A program made the position numbers and the translations under genes. 7,554 nt of DNA from Candidatus Equimonas enterica (GTDB lineage Bacteria > Bacteroidota > Bacteroidia > Bacteroidales > Bacteroidaceae), in the NCBI GenBank assembly GCA_018066225.1, contig JAGHRU010000178.1, positions 1-7,554 on the forward strand. The letters run 5' to 3'. The notes beneath the pieces were generated by a model, which saw only the letters and a program-made list of their open reading frames with translations, made no database searches and had not been told where the DNA came from. How positions within the stretch are numbered: the stretch's first letter is position 1; every line of letters starts with the position of its first letter. Shown here in pieces: positions 1-6,352 of this stretch.

Positions 1-1
1 A

Positions 2-660
2 AGCAGAGATATGGACCAAAGCCTCCGATTATCATACAACAACCAAAGATGGAGCACATTTATAGATGGTTTTTATCGCTATTGCTACAAGCCTAACATG
101 GCACATTACGAGCGAACTGAAGACGACGAGTTTATCTATACTCAGATAAACCAGAAGGAGATAGACCTGTTGCACTTAGCTGCATACGCAAGCTATTGGA
201 TTTTGCCGGGAAACTTCAGGCATCTGTTTACGGTGGAATGCAGCGATGTTTCAATTATGGAAATGACTACTCCCACTTCTATACCTCATGGTTCTATACG
301 GGCAGTATTACTGCATATCCCGGCAAATTCGCTATTCGAGCTTACGCAGACAACGGCAATCGTTTCCTTGAAGGCGAAAAGAGAGGATATCAGGGAGCAG
401 CTGTGGTGCTAAAGGGTTCATACAGATATAAGGATTGGAATTTCTCACTAGCCTATAATAATCCTTTCTGCAAAAATTATAAATCAAGCGAGGGTGAAAT
501 TCTAAACAAAGATATGCACAAGATAACAACTGTCTATGACAGGAGCAGTGGCAATTGCCTGATTCTTAGCGTATCTTGGCGCATGTCTCACGGCAAGACG
601 TATAAGTCGGCCAGCAAAACTATAAACCTTCGAGATACGGATGATGGTATTATGAAGTGA
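2..660 (+). pseudogene. Outer-membrane beta-barrel (TonB-dependent-receptor-like) protein, C-terminal part, frameshifted
   Basis: This is the 3' end of a gene that enters from the left edge; the frame is open from base 2 with no stop before it. The first part (to about 211) reads as alternating aromatic/polar strands such as WSTFIDGFYRYCYKP. It loses sense after WILPG. The next frame continues with KLQASVYGGMQRCFNYGNDY and DWNFSLAYNNPF, and ends in LILSVSWRMSHGKTYKSASK and DTDDGIMK at a TGA (658-660). Adding one A to the AAA at 211-213 restores a continuous WILPGKLQASVYGG, so a one-base deletion is the simplest explanation. From family knowledge, the C-terminus matches Bacteroidetes outer-membrane beta-barrel proteins (OMP_b-brl_3 type), which form the barrel of TonB-dependent transporters. 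The substrate cannot be told. It could be a true pseudogene or a sequencing error. Base composition is clearly more AT-rich than in the central operon. Confidence 0.8.
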
Positions 661-810
661 GGTTCAAAGCCAAACAAGAAATCGTCTTGTTCAAAGGGAG
701 TATGACTACATAATCCAATGTAACTTTGAAGTGTTTCTTATATTTATGTGCCTCATGTTGCTGAATGTACTTGTTTGTTACAACAACATTAGAGCGTTGT
801 GCGTGATTGC

Positions 811-848
811 GGAAACCAAAAGAAGGAAGTCAGAAATGACTTCCTTCT
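811..848 (-). terminator. Intrinsic terminator of tRNA-Ser
   Basis: Bases 821-832 and 837-848 form a perfect 12-bp stem (AGAAGGAAGTCA / TGACTTCCTTCT) around a 4-base loop. Read on the - strand, the stem is followed by TTTTGGTTTCC. It lies 4 bases past the 3' end of the tRNA. No clear terminator is seen after the HD-domain gene, so this hairpin may also end read-through from the upstream operon. Confidence 0.85.
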
Positions 849-851
849 TCA

Positions 852-939
<88 letters not shown>

Positions 940-964
940 TTGGTCGTCGGTCTGTTACCGCGTG

Positions 965-996
965 CAAAATTACGAAGAAGTTTCGGGACGGCCAAA
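965..996 (-). promoter_or_regulatory. Bacteroidetes-type promoter for tRNA-Ser
   Basis: On the - strand, TTTG (996-993), a 20-nt spacer and TAATTTTG (972-965) match the Bacteroidetes primary sigma consensus TTTG-N(19-21)-TAnnTTTG. The predicted transcription start is near 958, about 20 nt before the mature tRNA 5' end. The promoter sits just past the stop codon of the HD-domain gene, so the tRNA can be expressed independently of the operon. Confidence 0.75.
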
Positions 997-1016
997 TGTT
1001 TGCGGGTCTTTTTGCG

Positions 1017-1694
1017 CTAATAGATGATAGTGGGCTCGAAGCACTGCGACGTGAGGTAGTCGGAGGCATGGACGAGCGTCACCAGAGGCGAGAGCTCCAT
1101 AGCACGGTAGAACGACATGCGCGAGGTGCTGCCGTTCTCGCCGATGTCGAACATGCCCATGTGCCAGCGTACGGCGAGATATTCGTCGTCGTAGAGCCCC
1201 ATAAAGCGCGTGATGAGCATACACGACTTCTCGCCGTGGCCGAGCGGGAGGTTGTCGGTGATGCCATAGCCGGGATACGACATCCAACGGTTGTTTTCGT
1301 CTTTCTTCCATTTCTCCTCCTGCACATAGAGGTTGCACTTGCAGAGGTCGTGGAAGAGGGTGGCTACGGCTATCTTCTCCTCGGTGATGTTGCGAAACTG
1401 CGCCTTGGTAGTGGCCGCAGGATCGGGCTTGCCACTGCGGTCGTCGTCGGTGGCCAAACCGTGTGGCTCGATGACGTTGTGCCAAAGGCGGAGTGCCGTG
1501 TCAAAGACATTCATGCTGTGGAGGCAAAGTCCGCCTGTGGTGTTGAGATGAAAGCGCGTGGAGGAGGGAGCCGTGAAGAAGTCGGTCTCCTGTTCGAGCC
1601 AAGTGAGCAGACGTTCCAGCCCTTGGCGTTTGATGTGTTGGTGCGCGAGGGCTTTGAAGGCTTCGCGCTGTGCGTTGATGTCGATGGGTTGCAT
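1017..1694 (-). CDS. HD-domain hydrolase, last gene of the fabD operon
   Basis: A 225-aa protein with a metal-binding HD phosphohydrolase pattern: H59 (CLHSMNV), H115-D116 (ATLFHDLCK) and D212 (LVHASDYL). H153 (GHGEK) and H178 (RWHMG) are further likely ligands. No signal peptide or membrane segment is seen, so it should be cytoplasmic. The family hydrolyses phosphate esters, often nucleotides or nucleic-acid ends; the substrate here cannot be deduced. I chose the ATG at 1694 because it lies one base after the TAA of the upstream gene (TAATATG), which suggests translational coupling. The longer frame to 1814 would overlap that gene with a proline/threonine-rich stretch unlike the family. The stop is TAG; no hairpin follows directly, and the tRNA promoter begins about 20 bases downstream. 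Confidence 0.88.
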   Translation of the reverse strand: MQPIDINAQREAFKALAHQHIKRQGLERLLTWLEQETDFFTAPSSTRFHLNTTGGLCLHSMNVFDTALRLWHNVIEPHGLATDDDRSGKPDPAATTKAQFRNITEEKIAVATLFHDLCKCNLYVQEEKWKKDENNRWMSYPGYGITDNLPLGHGEKSCMLITRFMGLYDDEYLAVRWHMGMFDIGENGSTSRMSFYRAMELSPLVTLVHASDYLTSQCFEPTIIY

Positions 1695-1695
1695 A

Positions 1696-2454
1696 TTATT
1701 CTGGTGTTTTGTCGAGGTGTTGTTGCCCCTTGTGGTGCCCTGCGGGGCGCACGCTGATGGCGTGGGCGGGACAGTGGTGATAGCAAGAGAGGCAGAAGGT
1801 GCAGCGTGTGCCAAACTGCGGCAAGCCTTCGTCGTTGAAGCTTACATTGCCCATAGGACAGCGTCGCTGACAGGTGCCGCAGTGTGTGCAGCGCGATGGG
1901 CTGACGCGGAGCATCCGATGGCCGCTGAGCCACTGGCGAAAAAGAGGGCGAAGGAGGTGGCTCTTGCACCACGCCATGCTGCCCGGGACGACATCGGTCA
2001 CGCTCTGGCGGGCGGCAACTGCTGTGGCGATGTGCGCCAGTCGCGCTGATGCGGCGGCCAACTTGCGCGCTACGACCTCGTGGCTATCGACATCGAAGCC
2101 CGGCAGGCCGATGTAGGTGTTGGGCATCTGCAAGGAGAAGACGGCGTGCAGCGGGTAGCCTTGGCGTGCCAAAGCGCGGCGCAGCATGCGGTCGGTGCGT
2201 CCGATGTCGTCGCCGCAGGTGAGCAGGGCAAAGACATAGGTGGGCGGTGTGGCGATGCGAGGCAGGGCGGCGATGAAGTCGCTGACGACATCGGGAAGTC
2301 CCCACGCATAGACGGGGCAGACGAGTCCCAGGGTGTCGGCTGCGGGGATGGGCTGCGGCGCGGCACAAAGGTCGGTCGCCGTGTCGTCGATGCGCCTTGC
2401 CAGATGTGTGGCGGCGTAGCGCGAGTTGCCAGTGCCAGAGAAGTAGTAGAGCAT
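1696..2454 (-). CDS. EFR1-family flavodoxin/ferredoxin fusion protein
   Basis: A 252-aa protein with two parts. The N-terminus holds a flavodoxin-like FMN-binding loop (FSGTGNSRYAA, residues 5-15) and a typical LVCPVYAWGLP segment (44-54). The C-terminus holds two 4Fe-4S motifs: C189-C192-C195-C199 followed by proline, and C218-C221-C224-C228 followed by proline. From family knowledge this is the EFR1 arrangement (flavodoxin domain plus bacterial ferredoxin domain), an intracellular electron carrier or reductase of unknown partner. It starts at an ATG 6 nt after the ispE stop and ends 1 nt before the HD-domain ATG. Its histidine-rich tail (GHHKGQQHLDK) follows the second cluster and looks unstructured. 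The neighbours do not reveal the redox partner; ispE itself needs no electrons, though later MEP-pathway steps (IspG, IspH) do. Confidence 0.9.
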   Translation of the reverse strand: MLYYFSGTGNSRYAATHLARRIDDTATDLCAAPQPIPAADTLGLVCPVYAWGLPDVVSDFIAALPRIATPPTYVFALLTCGDDIGRTDRMLRRALARQGYPLHAVFSLQMPNTYIGLPGFDVDSHEVVARKLAAASARLAHIATAVAARQSVTDVVPGSMAWCKSHLLRPLFRQWLSGHRMLRVSPSRCTHCGTCQRRCPMGNVSFNDEGLPQFGTRCTFCLSCYHHCPAHAISVRPAGHHKGQQHLDKTPE

Positions 2455-2460
2455 AGGTGG

Positions 2461-3282
2461 TCAGAGGCGGCAATGGAAGGTGAAACAGTCGGCGAAGACG
2501 CTCTTGGCCTCGTCCGTAGGGCGACGGAAAAGTCCGAAGACGCTGCTGCCGCTACCCGTCATAGCCGCATAGGTCGCCCCCATGTCGTAGAGCGTCTGCT
2601 TGATGGCGCCGATGGCGGGATGGGCTGCGAAGACGGTGCGCTCGAAGTCGTTGAAGATGCGGTCGTGCCACTGCTCCACGGGGGCACTGATGGCGGTGCG
2701 CAGGTCGTAGGCAGGGGTGGCAGGGCAGATGCCTGCGAAGGCTTCGCGGGTGCTAACGAAGATGTCGGGCTTGACGAGCAGCAGGTGCCAGCCATGCAAA
2801 TCGACGCTGCACGGCGAGAGCAGTTCGCCGATGCCTTCGGCATACTGCGCTGTGGCCTTGACGAAGAAAGGACAGTCCGCACCGAGGGTGGAGAGCCGCG
2901 CCTCGAGGTCGTGGTCGGTGAGGGGGAGGTGGTAGAGGTCGCGCAGCGCCTTCATCATGTAGGCGGCGTCGCTGCTGCCTCCGCCGAGGCCTGCGCCCGA
3001 GGGGATGCGCTTGTGGAGCCATATCTCTACGCCCGGGAGGTCAAACTCCTCGCGCAGCAGCATCAAGGCACGCACCACGAGGTTTTGCTCGGGTGCGCCA
3101 GCCACGGCTGCTCCCGTGGTGTGGAGGACGTAGGGCGCGTCGCTCAGGGTCAGGTCGATGACTTCGAGGTTGTCCGTTAGGGGGATGGGGTAGAACACGG
3201 TCTGGAGGTTGTGGTAGCCATCGGGGCGCTTGCCCGTGACGTAGAGACCGATGTTGATCTTGCAAAGAGGGTAGGAGACCAC
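2461..3282 (-). CDS. ispE: 4-diphosphocytidyl-2-C-methyl-D-erythritol kinase
   Basis: A GHMP-family kinase of 273 aa, close to the usual IspE length. It phosphorylates the 2-hydroxyl of CDP-methylerythritol with ATP, a middle step of the non-mevalonate (MEP) route to isoprenoids. Visible motifs are the N-terminal KINIGLYVTGKRPDGYH (catalytic-type K8), the ATP-binding loop PSGAGLGGGSSDAA (94-107), the GADCPFF motif with catalytic-type D136, NDFE (211-214) and the C-terminal TGSGSS (242-247). The protein is cytoplasmic. The start is a GTG at 3282: the frame is open upstream only to the amylase stop (8 codons) and has no ATG there, and this start puts the KIN motif at the usual distance. It lies 24 nt after the amylase gene and 6 nt before the EFR1 gene. 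Confidence 0.96.
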   Translation of the reverse strand: MVSYPLCKINIGLYVTGKRPDGYHNLQTVFYPIPLTDNLEVIDLTLSDAPYVLHTTGAAVAGAPEQNLVVRALMLLREEFDLPGVEIWLHKRIPSGAGLGGGSSDAAYMMKALRDLYHLPLTDHDLEARLSTLGADCPFFVKATAQYAEGIGELLSPCSVDLHGWHLLLVKPDIFVSTREAFAGICPATPAYDLRTAISAPVEQWHDRIFNDFERTVFAAHPAIGAIKQTLYDMGATYAAMTGSGSSVFGLFRRPTDEAKSVFADCFTFHCRL

Positions 3283-3306
3283 GGTAGATAAGGGGTGTTT
3301 AGTGGG

Positions 3307-4965
3307 TCAGAAATGCCAAGAGAGGAGGGTGGCGCTGTGCGGGCGAATGTAGATAAATGTGCAGCCGTCGCGCCTCATGTCGAGACTGACGGACGCTCCT
3401 GTGAGGCAGTCCGTGGCGCGGAAAGTGCCTGTCGGCAAACCGAGATAGTCGAAGGCGTGGGCAGGCAGGCGCACACCGATGGTGCGGCATGCGTTGCTGA
3501 AATTGGCCACTACCAAGAGGGCTTCGTCGTCGCTGGCGCGCAGGAAGGCGTAGTGGCGGTGAGGGTCGAAGCCGTCGCTGCCGTCGGTGTTGGCATACAT
3601 CAGGTCGAAACTTTTGCCTTCGGCCACAGGCCGCGACCGCCGCAGGGCGAGGACGGCATCGTAGTAGGCACAGAGATCGCGTTCTGCGCGCTTGAGGTGT
3701 TGTCGTCCGAGGAAGAGACGGCGCAGGGCATCGGGACTCCAGTAGTCGAAGATGGTGGTGCGGCCGTCTGCGCCGCTGAAGCCTTCTGCGTCCATACCGC
3801 GCTCCCCGACTTCCTGTCCCGCATAGACCATCAGCGGGTTGCGCCCCATCAGGGCGGCAACGGCGAGGGCTGGGCGAGCGGGGGTGGCGTCGGCGGCGTA
3901 GAAGTCGGAGGCGATGCGCTGCTCGTCGTGGTTTTCGAGGAAATAGAGCATCCTGTCGCGGATGTCATCCACGCGTTGCCAGCAGAGGGTGATGGCGTTA
4001 GCGGGAGCGTGGCCGCAGACCACGGCGCGCAGCGTGTCGTAGAGCCCCACTTTGTCGTAGAGGTAGTCGAAGCCGCCGTAGTGGAGGTAGTGGCGGTAGG
4101 CATCGGGGCTGTAAATCTCGGCGATGAAGGTAAGGTCGGGATAGACGGCCTTGACGCTGGCGATGGCATAGTGCCAGAAGTCGGCCGGCACCATCTCTGC
4201 CATGTCGCAGCGGAAGCCATCCACGCCTTTGGCGGCCCAGAAGTGCAGGATGGCGGTCATCTTGCGCCATGTGTCGGGCACGGGGACGAAGTGGTGTGAG
4301 CCGTCGCGGTGGTCGATGCCGTAGTTGAGTTTCGCCGTCTCATACCAGTCGTCAGCCGAGGGCGCAGCGTGGTAGCAGTCGTTGCCCGTGGCGCGTGCGG
4401 GTTGCTCGTCGTAGGGCGTGTCGCTCGCCGAGGCAAAGGCATCGGTGTGCAGCGGTTCGCCGGGGCAGTAGTAGTAATTGTTGTGCGGCGCGAAGGCCTG
4501 CGTGCTGTCATCGTCTGCGCCGAGGTCGCGTGTGCCTTCGGGGGCGGTAGTGCTGTGGTAGCGGCGTGCCGTGTGGTTGGGCACGAAGTCGATGAGGCAT
4601 TTCAGCCCGGTCTGGTGGATGCGCGCGAGCAACGCCTCAAACTCGGCCATACGTTGCCCGACATCGGTGGCGAGGTCGGCGTCGATGTCGTAGTAGTCGC
4701 GGATGGCGTAGGGCGAGCCTGCCCGTCCTTTCACCACGGTGGGGTGGTCGGCGGGTAAGCCGTATGCGCTGCGGTCGGTCGTGGTGGCGTGGGCGATGAG
4801 GCCTGTCAGCCAGAGGTGGGTGTAGCCCGTGCGGCGCAGACGGCCGAGGCGTGCCGTGGTGAGGTCGGCCAACTTGCCACAGCCATTTTCGGCCAACGTA
4901 CCGTGAGGCACATTGGCGCAGCAGGTGTTGCCATAGAGGCGCGGGAGGAGTTGGTAGATGAGCAC
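3307..4965 (-). CDS. GH13 alpha-amylase family glycoside hydrolase
   Basis: A 552-aa protein with the four GH13 (beta/alpha)8-barrel motifs. Region I is DFVPNH (126-131); region II GFRCDMAEM has the nucleophile D254; region III FIAEIY has the acid/base E283; region IV ENHDEQR has D347. A C-terminal part (about 460-552) with a strand-rich look (YAFLRASDDEALLVVANFS) fits the usual domain C. The family cleaves or transfers alpha-glucosidic bonds. No signal peptide is visible (start MLIYQLLPRLYG), so I infer a cytoplasmic enzyme acting on glycogen or imported maltodextrins. The start is a GTG only four codons past the fabD TAG. Its place between two essential biosynthesis genes has no obvious metabolic reason. 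The exact specificity (amylase, neopullulanase-like or other) cannot be assigned. Confidence 0.93.
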   Translation of the reverse strand: MLIYQLLPRLYGNTCCANVPHGTLAENGCGKLADLTTARLGRLRRTGYTHLWLTGLIAHATTTDRSAYGLPADHPTVVKGRAGSPYAIRDYYDIDADLATDVGQRMAEFEALLARIHQTGLKCLIDFVPNHTARRYHSTTAPEGTRDLGADDDSTQAFAPHNNYYYCPGEPLHTDAFASASDTPYDEQPARATGNDCYHAAPSADDWYETAKLNYGIDHRDGSHHFVPVPDTWRKMTAILHFWAAKGVDGFRCDMAEMVPADFWHYAIASVKAVYPDLTFIAEIYSPDAYRHYLHYGGFDYLYDKVGLYDTLRAVVCGHAPANAITLCWQRVDDIRDRMLYFLENHDEQRIASDFYAADATPARPALAVAALMGRNPLMVYAGQEVGERGMDAEGFSGADGRTTIFDYWSPDALRRLFLGRQHLKRAERDLCAYYDAVLALRRSRPVAEGKSFDLMYANTDGSDGFDPHRHYAFLRASDDEALLVVANFSNACRTIGVRLPAHAFDYLGLPTGTFRATDCLTGASVSLDMRRDGCTFIYIRPHSATLLSWHF

Positions 4966-4977
4966 GAGTGGAGGAGG

Positions 4978-5850
4978 CTACAACGTGGCGCGAATTTTGC
5001 TGATTAAGCCCGTGAGCACCTTGCCCGGACCGCACTCTACGAAGTCGGTCGCCCCAGCCTCTACCATGTGCGTCACCTCCGTCGTCCAGCGGACGCTGGA
5101 AGTGAGTTGTGCGATGAGCCCTTGCTGGATGTCGGCAGGGTCGGTATGGGCGCAGCCATCGACATTCTGATAGACGGGGCATTGCGGTGCGTGGAAAGGC
5201 GTGGCGGCGATGGCGCGCTCGAGTTCCTCCTTCGCGCTCTGCATCAGTGGGCTGTGGAAGGCACCGCCTACGGCGAGGATGAGGGCGCGCTTGGCCCCTG
5301 CGGCTTTCAGCCGTGTGCAAGCCTCTTCTACGGCGGCCACTTCGCCCGAGATGACGAGCTGGCCGGGGCAGTTGTAGTTGGCGGGGATGACGACCTTGCC
5401 CATGTCGGCGGTGACGGCTTGGCAGGTGTTCTCGATGATGTCGTCGGGCAGGTTGGTGATGGCGGCCATCGTGCCGGGGCAGGCCTCGCAGGCTTGCTGC
5501 ATGGCTGTGGCACGGGCAGCGACGAGACGCAGACCGTCCTCAAAGGTCAGCGCGCCTGCTGCGACGAGTGCCGAAAACTCGCCGAGGCTGTGGCCACCGA
5601 CCATGTCGGGCTGAAACGCATCGCCCATGCAGCGGGCGGTGATGACGCTGTGGAGGAAGACGGCGGGCTGGGTGACGCGCGTCTGCTTCAAGGCTTCGGC
5701 CGTGCCGTCAAACATGATGTCGGTGATGCGAAAGCCAAGGATGTCGTTGGCGCGCTCGAAGTAGTCTTTGGCCGTGGCGTGCTGCGCGTAGAGGTCCTTG
5801 CCCATACCGGGCTGCTGGGCACCTTGGCCGGGGAATACGTAGGCTGTCAT
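4978..5850 (-). CDS. fabD: Malonyl-CoA:ACP transacylase
   Basis: A 290-aa protein, close to the usual FabD length. It moves malonyl groups from CoA to acyl carrier protein, supplying the extender unit for type II fatty acid synthesis in the cytoplasm. Visible motifs are FPGQGAQQPGMG (6-17, oxyanion-side glutamine), GHSLGE (86-91, nucleophile S88), AARATAM with the malonate-binding type arginine R113, AFHSPLM with catalytic histidine H199, and IAQL with Q248. The ATG at 5850 gives the standard MTAYVFPGQG start. The open frame to 6069 would run through the promoter and adds a cysteine/arginine-rich stretch unlike the family. It is the first gene of the operon, with a promoter ending about 37 nt upstream. 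It ends in TAG, 12 nt before the amylase GTG. Confidence 0.97.
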   Translation of the reverse strand: MTAYVFPGQGAQQPGMGKDLYAQHATAKDYFERANDILGFRITDIMFDGTAEALKQTRVTQPAVFLHSVITARCMGDAFQPDMVGGHSLGEFSALVAAGALTFEDGLRLVAARATAMQQACEACPGTMAAITNLPDDIIENTCQAVTADMGKVVIPANYNCPGQLVISGEVAAVEEACTRLKAAGAKRALILAVGGAFHSPLMQSAKEELERAIAATPFHAPQCPVYQNVDGCAHTDPADIQQGLIAQLTSSVRWTTEVTHMVEAGATDFVECGPGKVLTGLISKIRATL

Positions 5851-5886
5851 AGGATAATGTGTTGGTGAATGGAAAAATAACCTTGG

Positions 5887-5917
5887 CAAAGGTACGAAAA
5901 ACCTTTCATACGACCAA
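5887..5917 (-). promoter_or_regulatory. Bacteroidetes-type promoter of the fabD operon
   Basis: On the - strand, TTG (5917-5915), a 20-nt spacer and TACCTTTG (5894-5887) match the Bacteroidetes TTTG/TAnnTTTG pattern. The predicted start of transcription near 5880 gives a leader of about 30 nt before fabD. It diverges from the rightward promoter at 5990-6021. Confidence 0.75.
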
Positions 5918-5936
5918 CTGTTTTCGGCCAAAACAG
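5918..5936. repeat. 7-bp inverted repeat beside the fabD -33 element
   Basis: CTGTTTT-CGGCC-AAAACAG is a perfect 7-bp inverted repeat with a 5-base spacer. It directly adjoins the -33 TTG of the fabD promoter. Placement and symmetry suit a binding site for a dimeric regulator of the operon, but nothing identifies the protein and chance is possible. Confidence 0.4.
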
Positions 5937-5989
5937 ACGCGAAAACGTGCCTGCGCGTCACCTGCGCTGCATGATTATAGGTGTGCATA

Positions 5990-6021
5990 TTTGCTCGGGT
6001 CGAAATAAATGCGTACCTTTG
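5990..6021 (+). promoter_or_regulatory. Bacteroidetes-type promoter facing the DNA methyltransferase
   Basis: TTTG (5990-5993), a 20-nt spacer and TACCTTTG (6014-6021) form a complete match to the Bacteroidetes promoter consensus on the + strand. Transcription should start near 6027, giving a leader of about 325 nt before the methyltransferase ATG, or transcribing a separate small RNA. Confidence 0.75.
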
Positions 6022-6116
6022 CCTTCGAAATAAAGTCCTCATAGCGCAAGCGAGCGCACAGAGGCACACTTATAGTATATAATAAGCATTGACTATTATT
6101 TGCGTTCGTCTGAATA

Positions 6117-6269
6117 GCCTAGGAAACTAAATCGGAAATAAGAGCACAAAGAATAGTGGTTAGGCGGCTACCCCCCTTGGAGGCGCGCCTTATCTACCCG
6201 TTATTAGCCAATACCTGCTCATAAGCACGGGCTTTTTTACGGGTAGATGAGGTTTCTGTTTTCCTAGGC
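6117..6269. repeat. Outer 10-bp inverted repeat in the leader
   Basis: GCCTAGGAAA (6117-6126) and TTTCCTAGGC (6260-6269) are perfect complements. They enclose the smaller stem at 6192-6248, giving a nested pair of perfect 10-bp stems. This is consistent with a folded RNA or with recombination or regulator sites. Confidence 0.6.
6192..6248 (+). repeat. 10-bp stem-loop with internal hairpin and T6 tract
   Basis: ATCTACCCGT (6192-6201) pairs perfectly with ACGGGTAGAT (6239-6248). Inside, CCTGCT-CATA-AGCA(C)GG (6214-6230) forms a smaller hairpin. Alternatively AGCC (6206-6209) pairs with GGCT (6230-6233), followed at once by a T tract (6233-6238). The inner form resembles a weak terminator and the outer stem could stabilise or compete with it, so attenuation is possible but unproven. 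Confidence 0.55.
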
Positions 6270-6281
6270 AGCCTTGACGAA

Positions 6282-6312
6282 CGCATAAGAGAGGCCGTGC
6301 CTTTTTTATGCG
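6282..6312 (+). repeat. 14-bp hairpin with 3-base loop in the leader
   Basis: Bases 6282-6295 pair with 6299-6312 over 14 positions (12 Watson-Crick, two G-U) around loop CGT. The apical part AGGC-CGT-GCCT is followed by T's, which resembles a short intrinsic terminator extended by an A/T-rich lower stem. The two G-U positions favour a role as RNA rather than as a DNA palindrome. Confidence 0.6.
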
Positions 6313-6320
6313 CCTTCGCG

Positions 6321-6352
6321 AGTGATAGATTGGTGCGCAACATTCTATCACT
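6321..6352 (+). promoter_or_regulatory. 8-bp inverted repeat abutting the methyltransferase start codon
   Basis: AGTGATAG (6321-6328) and CTATCACT (6345-6352) are perfect complements separated by 16 bases. The right half ends on the base before the ATG at 6353. As RNA it would form a hairpin over the ribosome landing zone; as DNA it looks like an operator. Either could control methyltransferase level. Confidence 0.45.

Larger units (their letters stand above)
6022..6352 (+). other. Long structured 5' leader or possible small RNA upstream of the methyltransferase
   Basis: This stretch has no convincing gene. It lies between a good + strand promoter and the methyltransferase start and is dense in inverted repeats (listed separately). 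Twice a GC-rich stem is followed by six T's (6233-6238 region and 6302-6307), each embedded inside a larger stem, which resembles an attenuator arrangement. The only + strand ATGs open tiny frames: 6247-6267 (MRFLFS) and 6308-6325 (MRLRE). The palindrome AGGCGCGCCT lies at 6181-6190. I recognise no known riboswitch or small-RNA family. Confidence 0.45.

Noticed and set aside
673..691. 7-bp hairpin AACAAGA/TCTTGTT after the receptor stop codon, as a possible terminator
   Set aside because: The stem is AT-rich and no T tract follows on the + strand, so it is not a convincing intrinsic terminator. The rest of 661-810 shows nothing I can support.
996..1757. A 253-codon + strand open frame
   Set aside because: It is antisense to the HD-domain gene and overlaps its coding length; no motif is recognisable.
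2080..3180. A 366-codon + strand open frame
   Set aside because: It is antisense to ispE and the EFR1 gene, which have clear family motifs. Its glycine/valine/glutamate-rich composition is a by-product of GC-rich coding on the other strand.
3295..4299. A 334-codon + strand open frame
   Set aside because: It is antisense to the amylase, which has all four GH13 motifs. The translation is low-complexity V/G/A/E-rich with no recognisable domain.
6159..6165. GTTAGGC, which fits the integron attC core pattern GTTRRRY
   Set aside because: No matching RYYYAAC core at a suitable distance, and no integrase or cassette structure is visible; a 7-base degenerate match is expected by chance.
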